From Rutidosis leptorrhynchoides (taxonomy: Eukaryota > Streptophyta > Magnoliopsida > Asterales > Asteraceae), in the NCBI RefSeq assembly GCF_046630445.1, contig NC_092338.1, forward strand, positions 15,538,001 through 15,602,000: a stretch of DNA of 64,000 bases. The letters are read 5' to 3'. The notes under the pieces were generated by a model, which worked only from the letters and a program-made list of their open reading frames with translations, made no database searches and was not told the origin of the DNA. How positions within the stretch are numbered: the stretch's first letter is position 1; each line of letters begins with the position of its first letter. This document shows, piece after piece, positions 1 through 12,398 of this stretch. The position numbers and the translations under genes were made by a program.

Positions 1-79
1 CCAATTAATATGAAACGTTTATAATCGATATGAACGAGGTATTTCACTTTGCACAACTTGGTATTTAGCTATTTTGTTA

Positions 80-299
80 GACAAAATTACTCCCGTAGTC
101 CTTGAACTTATACCGAAATCATAGGCGTCGTCCTCAAAGTTTTTTTTTTGCGTTCGTCGTCACTGAACTTGCATTTTATAACTTGTGTCGTCCTTTTGTT
201 AACTGTCCGTCTCTTTCATCCGTTAACCTCTAGCATATGTCAAACATGTGAGGGCAATTCTGTTATTTTATATCTTTTACAGTTTAAGGACTACCGGCG
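80..299 (+). repeat. MULE left terminal inverted repeat
   Basis: This pairs with 1285-1519 on the opposite strand. The arm is itself bounded by a short inverted repeat: GTAGTCCTTGAACTT near its outer edge and a related AGTTTAAGGACTAC near its inner edge. A single arm could therefore fold on itself. Confidence 0.85.
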
Positions 300-1284
300 G
301 TGTAAATAATTTAAATCTTTTCTTTTTTTCTTTTCCTTTTTATTTTCTTTTCTCTTTTCTCTTTTAAAATCCATTTTCTTTTTTCCTTTTTCCTTAATCC
401 ACCACCTTCAACAAAAAAATTACTCTGTACAAAGTTGTGTGAATTCATCTGGTGAAAGTACCAGAAAAGTCTCAAATCCTAATTCTCCAAAATCAAGGAT
501 GAATTCATGAAATCAAATCCTAATTCGCTGTTGTTAGAGACTGATACCTAAGTAATTTTAGTCATCTTCTCCGGTGGTTTCATGGTGGTTTCGAACAGCT
601 GCAGAGGTAATCGAAATCGTCGATTATGATTTCGTTAATACCCAGATCTGGTAACCGGAGTTATTTTTTCTTAAGAATATTTGTGGGTTTATAATTGTTT
701 TGAAGCTCCTAACCTGTGGTGAAATTTGAGAACTTGGAAGTTGCTGCAACATTAAAATCATAAATTGATTTGTGTTAGCGCTGCTATCATCCGTCATCCA
801 TCACCACTATAACACAACCAACGCACTCAGACCAGTCACCAATTCTGACGGTGGTGGTTGTAAAATCGTATTTTCAAATCTGTCACCACCATCTCAACTT
901 CGACCTCTACTATTGCGTACCAGATCTGTTTCTAATTTATGCTTTCGTATTTCGTAATTGTAATATGTGTAAAATTAAATAAAAAATAAGTTGTAAAAAG
1001 AATTTGTAGAATATGCTTAAATGTTGATTTATTATTTGTAAAATATGCATTATTTGTGTTGTTTGCAAATCAGTTGCAGAATCCATTTGTTTATATACTA
1101 AGTTTTATGTTTAGATTTAGGTAAAAGAAGGTGTTTGTGGTGAACTTGAACTTGTAAAATTTTGGGGATGGTTAAGTGCAAAAAATGAAGAAAATTAGAA
1201 GGTTAGGTGAAGAAGAAATTAGGGTTTGTGAAATATTGAGGATGAAGATGAAGAAAAGGGAAGAAATGAAGAAAGTCAAAATTA

Positions 1285-1519
1285 CGCCAGTAGTCCTTGA
1301 ACTATAAAGGATATAAAATGACATAATTACCCTCACATGTTTGGCACATGCTAGAGGTTAACAGAGGAAAGAGACGGGTGGTTAACAGAAGGACGACACA
1401 AGTTAAAAAATGCAAGTTCCAGTGACGACGAACGCAAAAAAAAAAAAAAAAAAAAAAAAATTTGAGGACGACGCCTATGATTTCGGTATAAGTTCAAGGA
1501 CGACGGAAGTAATTTTGTC
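1285..1519 (-). repeat. MULE right terminal inverted repeat
   Basis: This is the reverse complement of 80-299, with a longer A-run near 1436-1460 that makes this arm slightly longer. The same inner and outer sub-repeats are present (TAGTCCTTGAACT at 1291-1303 and its inverse near 1490). Confidence 0.85.
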
Positions 1520-1977
1520 ATTTTGTTATCCTATTTTGGATTGAAATGATATCATTCTGAAACATTTGATACTTTTATCATGTTATCGTAAACTTTGCTT
1601 ATTCATTTTCAGGCGTGTTTTTCACTTTCGTTTTTGCCATAATATAGTGTTGTATATTTCTCCTTTAACTTCATGTAGTATCCATCGCCATTTGCTTCAT
1701 TTTAACGATGTAATGTTGTTTTTTCACATTATTTACTAATGTGGCAACGTTAAGGTGTAGTGAAGATGTATGAGAAGTGGCAAAGGTGAATGATTGGGAG
1801 TCATCGTTTAAAAATGTATGATTTAAGTAGTTTTTATTAATTCCATATATGTGTTTCCTCTCTTAAAGACTCAGGAAACAAACCAGAAATGTCACCTTTG
1901 GAAGGTGTCAATTTTGATCCACATTTTTATTATCAAGGAAGGATTGTCAATTCTTTTAATATATAGACTATAAACTC

Positions 1978-2054
1978 TATCTATCCGTGTCTATATATAA
2001 AGAATTTGAAACGGTTTTTGAGTAGACGTGCAACGCACGGGCTCAAAACCTAGT
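1978..2054 (+). mobile_element. Helitron 3' terminus, probable deletion remnant
   Basis: A short hairpin CGTGC-AAC-GCACG (2027-2039) is followed after 10 nt by CTAGT (2050-2054) and a T. This is the Helitron 3' pattern of a hairpin just before CTRRT. The terminus nearly matches the one at 40895-40924. A TCTATCTATC stretch near 1978 resembles the 5' end of that larger Helitron, so this may be a copy reduced to its two ends; the 5' boundary is uncertain. Confidence 0.55.
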
Positions 2055-2944
2055 TAATTTATATAATGGAATACATAAACTAACCCCTTAATGTTACGGT
2101 TATCATTTTCCTTTATTTTTTTAATATAGAATGATGACCTGAAAAAACTATTACAGTATAATTTTGTGAACATGTGAACCAAAGATGAACCAGATGCGGA
2201 CCTTTGTGCATGATCACACACTATTCTAGAAATCTGCCCAGGTCGATTACCTTATAAAAAAAGATTTAAATGGATTGTATTAAACTTCACAAATACTACG
2301 TACTATATTATTTCCACGATAAAACATGATTCATGTGCAATTTCACAATTACTATATTATTTCCATGATAAAACATGATTCATGTGGAATTATCTTATAG
2401 CGAATCGGGTGTATACGAGTTGAATTGAGCATGAGCTTAATTTGTCTGGAGCTCGGCTCGTTTAAAATTTATAATGTTCGAGCTCGACTCGTTTTGAACC
2501 TAATATATTAAGTTCGAGGTCGACTTGTTTGATATCCTACAAGCTCGAGCACAATTCAAGATCCGCTCAACTTAGATAGTTCGGATCATTCACAGATTTA
2601 GTATTTTTCGATCAATTGAAAAAAAATATATATATTTCATCCGTCGAACAAAATCTCTTATTTGTATATGATCACAATATAGGTAAAGTGCAAAGATTTA
2701 CTTATTTTAAGAGATAAATGACACTTTTGTCGAATTTATGAGACTTTTGTGGAAAAGTGTAAGTAAATGTGAAAATGTGAAGTTGATTGTATGTTTTTGA
2801 AAATGACCACTTATATTTGGACAAATTAAAATGAATATGTAGACACTTATTTTAAAACATAGGAAGTAATATTTTTTTTAAAAAAGAAATCAACAATTAT
2901 TTAAAACAATTATTTTTTTTTAAAAAAGAAATCAACAATTATTT
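2055..2944. other. Intergenic, no gene seen
   Basis: This is AT-rich noncoding sequence. It contains a two-unit tandem repeat of period 49 (2302-2398), a stretch rich in GAGCTCG-like words (2450-2570), and a second two-unit repeat of period about 42 around 2881-2945, directly before the LINE. Confidence 0.6.
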
Positions 2945-2956
2945 ATATTACAAACA

Positions 2957-4530
2957 ATGTCGAGTTTCTCTCTCCCAACCTCTCCAATCACACCGATCAA
3001 AACATACAATCCGGCAACATTCATCCAACAACAACAACATGATAACTACCCTCCCAAAACCTACTATAACGCTCATGAAATTGAAGAGGGCGAGTGGATA
3101 ACGGTTGAAAGAAAAAACCAAAGAAATCTTATAAGAAAATATGGTGATCCTAATTACCTCTATAATCCTGCCGCCACCACATATAATCATCCATACGCCA
3201 CTTTTCCCAATAATTCCCAAACCTCCATAATGTTTTTCAATCACCCAGAAAATTGGAACGAAATCGACCTTAGAACCTTCTTCAATCGTTACGGGACAGT
3301 CAAAGATGTCTATCTTCCATCCCACAAAAAACTTAAGAATGGCAAAGCTTTCGGCATTGTAAGATTTGAAGGAATTCAAGATGTTGATCACCTCCTACGA
3401 AGACTGAATACCATCTTCATGAAAGGGAATTGGCTTCGAGCATATCAAGCGTATGAAAGGAAACCTTTCAAGCCAACATCTGCAAATCGGAATCAACAAC
3501 CTCCTGCACCTCGTAAAAATAGCTTCCATACCAACATACCTAACACCAAAACCTATTGGAAAAAAGTCAATTACAAATCACCACACCTTGACAGCCCAAC
3601 CAAGACTTATGAAACCCCAAAACACCAGGTAACGTCCCGTGATGATCGTACTCCCAATGATGTTGTCCATAACAATGTCAAAGATAAAGCTAGCAAGCCA
3701 CGCACTCTTGATATCGACGAAGAAGATGCAAACAGAGAAGCACTGAAAAATGCAATCATCGGGCGAAATTATCGACTTAGATCTGATCGAACAATTCCCT
3801 ACCTTGTGCTATGCAGAAGGTCTGACCCAATTTAACATAAAGTATCTGGGGGGTCTTGATCTTTGCCTAACCTTCGATAACGAGTCCACTGTCAACAATA
3901 TTATCAATTCTGATGATCATATTCTGAAACAATGGTTAAAAAATATTAAGAGATGTGAAGATAAGTGCTTCCAATCATCAAGATTATCTTGGTTAACTAT
4001 TAAAGGTATGCCGATTACATATTGGTCAAGGAAAAATTTCAAAAAGATAGCATCCTGGTATGGCCAAATATTCGACTACCATAACTGTGATTTTGATGGA
4101 AATCAAAACTTAGTTGTTGCAAAGGTCCTTGTAAAATTATGGGGACAAGAACTTCAAAACTCGAATGTCCAAGTCAAAACCAGAGATGGTATTTTCTATG
4201 TGCAAGTAATTGAAGATGTGACAGGCATAGTTGAAATTGAGATGGAGGAAGCACAACCTGATGAAGTAGAAGCAAAAAATCTAGATGACAACATTGAAGT
4301 TCACGATGGCAAGGATCAATTTTCCGATCAAGAGTTTTCCGATGACGATGACAACATCCCCACCCCGCCGCCTGAACGAACCCCCAACAACGGTAACAGG
4401 ATGTTTGCCACGTCAAATTCATTCAACTGCAATAATGATAACCTTGAAAATTGCTCAAAGACAATTAATGTTTCAAAGCCGTCTGAATCTATCGAGCAAA
4501 TGCTTTTTTCAATATATACAATTAATATAC
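2957..4530 (+). pseudogene. LINE ORF1 (RRM plus DUF4283-like), frameshifted
   Basis: This is the nucleic-acid-binding protein that would coat the LINE RNA. The first frame (2957-3835) has an RRM at residues of about 90-165, including SIMFFNHPENWNEIDLR and GKAFGIVRF, followed by a basic, proline-rich linker. The protein carries on in another frame from about 3765, with the W-rich DUF4283-like segment (LSWLTIKGMPITYWS at about residue 85 of the second ORF) and an acidic tail. The frame change near 3765 is a single break. The end runs into the deletion junction near 4515-4530, so the CCHC knuckle expected downstream is absent. Confidence 0.8.
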
Positions 4531-7500
4531 ACTCGAATCTCAGATAATGGCAGAAAATTCAGCAAGCTCGATAGATTTCTAATCTCAGAAAACACCCTTT
4601 TACAATGGCCAAACCTTAACGCGATAGTTCTAGATAAGAAATATACGGACCATTGTCCAATTGTGCTTAAAGAGGGTAATACGGATTTTGGCCCGAAACC
4701 TATCAAAGTGTTCGACGAATGGATAACTCACAAGGATGCTCCTGATATAGTTAAAAAGGCTTGGGAATTGAAGGTTAATAGTTGGAAACCCGACTGCATC
4801 TTTCGGGAAAAACTTAAGAATGTCAAGCTAGAGCTTAAAAAATGGTACTCCATCTCCCCCGGAAAATTAAAATGTGAGATCGAGGATCTTTCCAAGACTG
4901 TTTCAATCTGGGAACGCAAAGCCGAAATCAGCAACTTAAATGACGATCAATTACTTGAATGGAAGCTTGACAGCTAAAAACTCCTACAAAAGGAAAAAAG
5001 CCAAACGAAAATGCTTAGACAAAAGGCGAGGTTTAAATGGGCTTTAGAAGGTGATGAAAATACTAACTTTTTTCATTCGTGTATTCGCAGGCGCCAGCAC
5101 AAAAATAACATTCACGGCGTTAATGTCAATGGTGTCTGGTCCAGTGATCCTGCTGCCATCAAAAGTGAAGCAAATGCTTTTTTCAAAAAACTTTTTACAA
5201 AAAAGCAGGAAAATAAGTTCGAGCTAAACGAGTGGGATGGTATGCGTATTGACCGTACAGCAGCAGATAAATTAGAAGTCGAATTTAGCGAGCATGAAAC
5301 TTTAGAGGCAATTAAAAGCTGCGGGAAAAACAAAGCACCAGGCCCCGACGGATTCAACTTACTTTTCTTCACTAAATTCTGGGAAATCATCAAAATCGAT
5401 CTTATGAACGCGCTCAGATGGTTCTGGAAATCGGGTGTCATATCCAACGGTTGCAACGCTTCATTCATAACTCTTATTCCTAAGGTAAATGATCCGCTAA
5501 ACTTTTCTAATTTCCGTCCCATTAGCCTTATAAATAGTTATTACAAAATACTTTCAAAGATACTTGCTAATAGAATTAGGAAAGTTATCCCCAAATTGAT
5601 TGGGGACGAACAAAGTGCATTTATTAGTAACCGAAATATACTTGATGGAATTCTAATGGCCCTCGAAACGGTAGATGACCTCAAACATAAAAAACAAAAA
5701 AGTTTCATTTTTAAAGTAGACTTTGAAAAAGCATTTGATTGTGTCGATTGGAACTTTCTCGCAAATATTATGAGTCTCATGGGCTTTGGGGTTAAATGGG
5801 TAAAATGGATCCAATCGTGCCTAAAATCCACCTCCATTTCGGTTTTAATTAATGGATCTCCATCCGACCAATTCTTTCTGGAACGGGGAGTTAGACAAGG
5901 GGACCCATTGTCCCCTTTCCTCTTTATTATCGCTAGCGAAGGTTTAAATTACTTACTTAATAAAGCAAAAACGGAAAATATCATTAAAGGGGTTAAAGTA
6001 GGTAAAGAACATGTCTCGGTTTCTCACCTACAATACGCCGACGACACCATAATTTTTGGAAATTGGAACAAGCTTGAAGTTAGAAACACTCTAAAAATCC
6101 TAAAATGTTTTGAGGACCTCTCGGACCTTAAAATTAATCTAAATAAAAGTAGTGTCTACGGGATTAGTACTTCAAAATCGGAATTAAAGGATTTGGCCAC
6201 TTGGTTTGGGTGTATGGAAGGCACGTTTCCCTTTAATTATCTAAGCCTTCCGATCGGGGCAAATCTAAAACTTTACAAAAATTGGGAACCTATCTTTGAA
6301 AAATTCAAAAAAAGACTTGCGGATTGGAAAACCAAAACACTATCTTTCGGAGGAAGATTAACTCTAATAAAGTCGATACTTAGTAGCATTCCTCTCTATT
6401 ACTTCTCCCTTTTCAAAGCACCACTTGGAGTAATTAAAGATCTTGAAGGTATGCGTCGCGATTTCTTTTGGGGGGGTTCGTCGGAACAAAAAAGATGGCA
6501 TGGGTAAATTGGAACCAAATTTTGCTACCTTATGAATTGGGTGGATTAAACATCGGATCCTTAAAAAACAAAAACCTCGTTTTATTAACCAAATGGTGGT
6601 GGAAATTTTTGTCAAATAAAGATGCTCTTTGGGTTAAAGTAATAAAAAGTATTTATGGGAAAAACGGGGGGTTGGGATGTATCTCATCTTCAAAAGATTT
6701 CAACCCCAATCATCTTTCCGGTAGAACTTGGTTTAATATTTTAAATGTTGAACACCCCCTAACCAAGTTAGGGTGTGACCCTTCTAACTCGTTTGTTAAA
6801 GTCGTAGGTAAAGGTCGAGAAACGAGCTTTTGGCACGATAAATGGTGTGGCGATATGGAACTAAAATTTTCCTTCCCAAAACTCTTTAGACTAGAAACAA
6901 ATAAAGATGCACTAGTTGCGGATCGAGTCTCCTGGTCAAACGAGTCTGCTTCTTTCATATGGTCTTGGACTTCTACCCCAAGATGGAGAGCAATCTCAGA
7001 ACTTGACACTCTCATAGCTAAGCTAAATAATTATAAACCGAATGAAAAAGACCCAGACACATGGACCTGGAAACATTGCACTTCTGGGCTGTTTAGTACC
7101 GCTTCTTTGGGCAGTATACTTGTATCCGCAGCAATCCCATCTTGTCCATCTCCTGATCTCACAATCAGGAATTATCTCCTCCCTCAAAAAATCGGCATCT
7201 TAATATGGCGAGTGAGGCAAAATAAACTACCGGTAAGAACCGAACTTGACCGAAGAGGTATTGTCCTTGACACTACGAGATGTCCGGTTTGCGATGATGA
7301 CATCGAGACTCTCAACCATTCTCTTATTTTCTGTTACGTAGCAACAAATATTTGGGATAGAATTTTCAAATGGTGGAACTTTCATCAAATCAATTACATA
7401 AACGCCAATGATCTTGCAATATGCTCGAATTCCAATATCAAGACATCTACGGGTTCATTAATTTGGCAAGCGGTTGTCTGGACTTCATGCTATTACATAT

Positions 7501-7691
7501 GGAAAAACAGAAATGATCATGTGTTCGGGAAGACAAAAATGTGTAATGCAAAAATTGTTTCCGAGATCCAATCAAAATCATTCGAATGGATTTCCTCGAG
7601 GTTGAAAAATGGGAGCCTAGATTGGCTTAATTGGCTCTCAAACTCGCAAAAATTTGATTTCAACCCTCCGAATAAAGAAGGCATCGGCTAA
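4531..7691 (+). pseudogene. LINE ORF2: endonuclease tail, reverse transcriptase, zf-RVT
   Basis: ORF2 normally nicks the target and reverse-transcribes the LINE RNA. Only the last part of the apurinic endonuclease remains (SKLDRFLIS and TDHCPIVL, about 4560-4670). An in-frame stop at 4975-4977 precedes the RT. The RT shows the plant L1 motifs KAPGPDGFN, FRPISLINSYYKI, KVDFEKAFDCVDW, RQGDPLSPFLF and catalytic YADD (about 6034-6045). Near 6470 the frame changes at a run of seven G. The C-terminal zf-RVT domain (CPVCDDDIETLNH) and WKNRNDHVF follow, up to the stop at 7689-7691. The coding density suggests a fairly young insertion. Confidence 0.88.
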
Positions 7692-8164
7692 TGTAACAGG
7701 GTTTTTTCATCCTTCTCGCCCTTCCGATCTCTTGGATAGAGCCTAAATGAGTGGTTTTTCAATTGCTTTGTCGCTACAAAGATAGCACTGTAGTTGTTAA
7801 ATCCCTCAGCTTGATTTAAGTGAGGCAATACCGGGAGTTAAGTCGGGTGATTAGGGTTTTTTCCTGAAATAGAACATATCTCGAGCCTCTTTAGTTTAGG
7901 GCTACACATGTATAGGTCGTGTTTTTTGTTTCTTTCCTCTATGTATTCTTTTGTAATTCGCTAATTTTTTAATAAAGTTATGATTGATCTTTCAAAAAAA
8001 AAAATATTACCATATGAAAATAATACATACATGATGTACAATATGTACACATATATGCAATAAGCATAGGCAACCACGAAATACACAAACATATTACATC
8101 GAGACGCCTTGAAATATATAAGACGTAGGAACCTGAGTTGATCAACCATTGATGTCAATCTATT

Positions 8165-8919
8165 TTTACCTTTTTGAACTGCCTTGAAATTAATTTAAAA
8201 CTTCTAGCTTGCACTTCGGTAATAAATGTGAATGAGTTCGATTCCTTGTTGCCAACCACTTTGTTATTCCTATTAGCCCATAACAAATAATCTCCTACCC
8301 ATTTGATTGCTTGCCAAATAATCTTGCTTGCCTAAGTTTTATAAAGTTTGGATCTTTGCAAAAAAAACATCTTAAATAGACTCGATTTGGATAGACGAAA
8401 CCCAACCATTTTAATAGCAAGGACCACATGGTTTCAGCAGTTTCACATTCAACAAGAATATGATCTACTGTTTCGATGTGTTCATTACAAATGGGGCATA
8501 AAACAAAGTCCAAATCTAACTCACGTTTATCGAGTTCGACACGTACTGGACAATGATAGCCTTGGTCTCCAAGCGAAATTTCTCACCTTTTGTTGAAAAG
8601 GTTCAATTAACGCCAAGCTTCCATTCCCAGGAATCTTTTTTTACTACATATCAGAGATAAAGATGCAAGAGTGCGCAACATGCTTTCTATCTCTCCAAGC
8701 TCCGACATTACTATCGTTGATGATGTTTGTCCTATCTTTTATCGTAGCATTTTTATCAGATTCTAGGATATATATATAAGTGGGTGAAAGAGTCTTGTAA
8801 CCGAGTGTCACCACAAGTGTCATGCCATAACATGTCTTCATCGTCGCCTATTACTTTTGCAAATGAGGATGTGAAATTGAGACCAAGTGCATTGATTGTT
8901 CTTCCTGCTTTCACGATTA
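8165..8919 (-). pseudogene. LINE ORF2 3' remnant (zf-RVT), opposite strand
   Basis: On the minus strand a peptide with CPICNEHIETVDHILVECE (8513-8295) matches the zf-RVT zinc region of plant L1 LINEs. Further downstream, in another frame, are residues like WANRNNKVVGNKE, the usual continuation. At least one frameshift separates them. Only the C-terminal third of ORF2 is recognisable. It differs from the LINE at 2945-8008 and was later split from its right flank by the LTR element starting at 8925. Confidence 0.7.
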
Positions 8920-8924
8920 TCATC

Positions 8925-11900
8925 TGAAATGTCCCGTTCTTATTGATTAAAAACGTTCCATATTAATTGATTTCGTTGCGAGGTTTTGACCTCTATATGA
9001 GACGTTTTTCAAAGACTGCATTCATTTTTAAAACAAACCATAACCTTTATTTCATAAATAAAGGTTTAAAAAGCTTTACGTAGATTATCAAATAATGATA
9101 ATCTAAAATATCCTGTTTACACACGACCATTACATAATGGTTTACAATACAAATATGTTACATCGAAATCAGTTTCTTGAATGCAGTTTTTACACAATAT
9201 CATACAAACATGGACTCCAAATCTTGTCCTTATTTTAGTATGCAACAGCGGAAGCTCTTAGTATTCACCTGAGAATAAACATGCTTTAAACGTCAACAAA
9301 AATGTTGGTGAGTTATAGGTTTAACCTATATATATCAAATCGTAACAATAGACCACAAGATTTCATATTTCAATACACAACCCATACATAGAGATAAAAA
9401 TCATTCATATGGTGAACACCTGGTAACCGACATTAACAAGATGCATATATAAGAATATCCCCATCATTCCGGGACACCCTTCGGATATGATATAAATTTC
9501 GAAGTACTAAAGCATCCGGTACTTTGGATGGGGTTTGTTAGGCCCAATAGATCTATCTTTAGGATTCGCGTCAATTAGGGTGTCTGTTCCCTAATTCTTA
9601 GATTACCAGACTTAATAAAAAGGGGCATATTCGATTTCGATAATTCAACCATAGAATGTAGTTTCACGTACTTGTGTCTATTTTGTAAATCATTTATAAA
9701 ACCTGCATGTATTCTCATCCCAAAAATATTAGATTTTAAAAGTGGGACTATAACTCACTTTCACAGATTTTTACTTCGTTGGGAAGTAAGACTTGGCCAC
9801 TGGTTGATTCACGAACCTATAACAATATATACATATATATCAAAGTATGTTCAAAATATATTTACAACACTTTTAATATATTTTGATGTTTTAAGTTTAT
9901 TAAGTCAGCTGTCCTCGTTAGTAATCTACAACTAGTTGTCCACAGTTAGATGTACAGAAATAAATTGATAATTATTATCTTGAATCAATCCACGGCCCAG
10001 TGTATACGTATCTCAGTATTGATCACAACTCAAACTATATATATTTTGGAATCAACCTCAACCCTGTATAGCTAACTCCAACATTCACATATAGAGTGTC
10101 TATGGTTGTTCCGAAATATATATAGATGTGTCGACATGATAGGTCGAAACATTGTATACGTGTCTATAGTATCTCAAGATTACATAATATACAATACAAG
10201 TTGATTAAGTTATGGTTGGAATAGATTTGTTACCAATTTTCACGTAGCTAAAATGAGAAAAATTATCCAATCTTGTTTTACCCATAACTTCTTCATTTTA
10301 AATCCGTTTTGAGTGAATCAAATTGCTATGGTTTCATATTGAACTCTATTTTATGAATCTAAACAGAAAAAGTATAGGTTTATAGTCGGAAAAATAAGTT
10401 ACAAGTTGTTTTTGTAAAGGTAGTCATTTCAGTCGAAAGAACGACGTCTAGATGACCATTTTAGAAAACATACTTCCACTTTGAGTTTAACCATAATTTT
10501 TGGATATAGTTTCATGTTCATAATAAAAATCATTTTCCCAGAATAACAACTTTTAAATCAAAGTTTATCATTGTTTTTAATTAACTAACCCAAAACAGCC
10601 CGCGGTGTTACTACGACGGCGTAAATCCAGTTTTACGGTGTTTTTCGTGTTTCCAGGTTTTAAATCATTAAGTTAGCATATCATATAGATATAGAACATG
10701 TGTTTAATTGATTTTAAAAGTCAAGTTAGAAGGATTAACTTTTATTTGTGAACAAGTTTAGAATTAACTAAACTATGTTCTAGTGATTACAAGTTTAAAC
10801 CTTCGAATAAGATAGCTTTATATGTATGAATAGAATGATGTTATGAACATCATTACTACCTCAAGTTCCTTGGATAAACCTACTGGAAATTAGAAAAATA
10901 GATCTAGCTTCAAAGGATCCTTGGATGGCTTGAAAGTTCTTGAAGCAGAATCATGACACGAAAACAATTTCAAGTAAGATTTCCACTCGAAATAAGATTG
11001 TTATAGTTATAGAAATTGAATTAAAGTTTGAATATTATTATTACCTTGTATTAAAAAGATAACCTATTGTAAGTAACAAAGGTTTCTTGATCTTGGATGA
11101 TTACTTGGAATGGATTTAGAAAACTTGGAAGTAAACTTGCAATCTTGGAAGTATTCTTGATTTTATGAAACTAGAACTTTTGGAATTTATGAAGAACACT
11201 TAGAACTTGAAGATAGAACTTGAGAGAGATCAATTAGATGAAGAAAATTGAAGAATGAAAGTGTTTGTAGGTGTTTTTGGTCGTTGGTGTATGGATTAGA
11301 TATAAAGGATATGTAATTTTGTTTTCATGTTAATAAGTCATGAATGATTACTCATATTTTTGTAATTTTATGAGATATTTTATGCTAGTTGCCAAATGAT
11401 GGTTCCCAAATGTGTTAGGTGACTCACATGGGCTGCTAAGAGATGATCATTGGAGTGTATATACCAATAGTACATACATCTAAAAGTTGTGTATTGTACG
11501 AGTACGAATACGGGTGCATATGAGTAGAATTGTTGATGAAACTGAACGAGGATGTAATTGTAAGTATTTTTGTTAAGTAGAAGTATTTTGATAAGTGTCT
11601 TGAAGTCTTTCAAAAGTGTATGAATACATATTAAAACACTACATGTATATACATTTTAACTGAGTCGTTAAGTCATCGTTAGTCGTTACATGTAAATGTT
11701 GTTTTGAAACCTTTAGGTTAACGATCTTGTTGAATGTTGTTAACCCATTATTTATTATAACAAATGAGATGTTAAATTATTATATTATCATGATATTATG
11801 ATATATAATATATCTTAGTATGATATATATACAGTTAAATGTCGTTACAACGATAATCGTTACATATATGTCTCGTTTCGAAATCATTAAGTTAGTAGTC

Positions 11901-12363
11901 TTATTTTTACATATGTATTTCATTGTTAATACACTTAATAATATATTTACTTATCATTTAACATAATTAACCAAGTGTATCAATATCTTAACATGATTCA
12001 TATGTACCTAGTAAGACATTGTTATAACGATAATCGTTATATATATCGTTTTCGAGTTTCTTAAATTAATAGTCTCATTTTTATGTATATAACTCATTGT
12101 TAAAATACCTAATGAGATACATACTTATAATAAAATCATGTTAACTATATATATAACCATATATATGTCATCGTATAGTTTTTACAAGTTTTAACGTTCG
12201 TGAATCACCGGTAAACTTGGGTGGTCAATTATCTATATGAAACCTATTTCAATTAATCAAGTCTTAACAAGTTTGATTTCTTAACATGTTGAAAACACTT
12301 AATCATGTAAATAACAATTTCATTTAATATATATATAAACATGGAAAAGTTCGGGTCACTACA
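8925..12363 (-). repeat. LTR of Tekay-like copy 1 (3' LTR in element orientation)
   Basis: This is a 3439-bp direct repeat of 19018-22460, bounded by TG and CA. In element orientation it starts TGTAGTGACCCGAAC and ends GGGACATTTCA. Small ORFs of 77-87 codons inside it recur only because the LTR is copied. Two strong palindromes around AACGATTATCGTT lie near 11853 and 12030. Confidence 0.95.
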
Positions 12364-12398
12364 GTACCTACCCGTTAAATAAATTTCGTCCCGAAATT

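Larger units (their letters stand above)
80..1519. mobile_element. Non-autonomous Mutator-like element (MULE)
   Basis: The element is 1440 bp and is flanked by a perfect 9-bp direct repeat ATTTTGTTA (71-79 and 1520-1528), the duplication length typical of Mutator. The ends are inverted repeats of about 220-235 bp that pair GACAAAATTACTYCCGT at both termini. The interior (about 300-1284) has no ATG-started ORF above 60 codons and no transposase, so mobilisation would need an enzyme from elsewhere. The interior looks like ordinary gene-flank sequence (pyrimidine-rich 310-400, purine-rich 1180-1270), so a Pack-MULE origin is possible, but I recognise no captured gene. Confidence 0.88.
2945..8008 (+). 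mobile_element. L1-type LINE, internally deleted
   Basis: This non-LTR retrotransposon has an ORF1 with an RNA-recognition motif, an ORF2 with endonuclease remnant, reverse transcriptase and zf-RVT, and a short 3' UTR ending in an A-run (7998-8008). Most of the endonuclease is missing. The copy has at least two frameshifts, one in-frame stop and one large deletion, so it is dead. The 5' boundary is set just before the ORF1 ATG because no 5' UTR or target duplication could be recognised. Confidence 0.85.

Noticed and set aside
772-957. 61-codon ORF inside the MULE
   Set aside because: No ATG start, no family match, low-complexity His/Asn content; not convincing as captured coding sequence.
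2620-2880. Possible Stowaway-like MITE (CATCCGTCGAACAAAATCTC start)
   Set aside because: Terminal inverted repeat and TA duplication could not be confirmed by eye.
2948-3391. 147-codon minus-strand ORF over LINE ORF1
   Set aside because: Antisense shadow of the RRM-coding frame.
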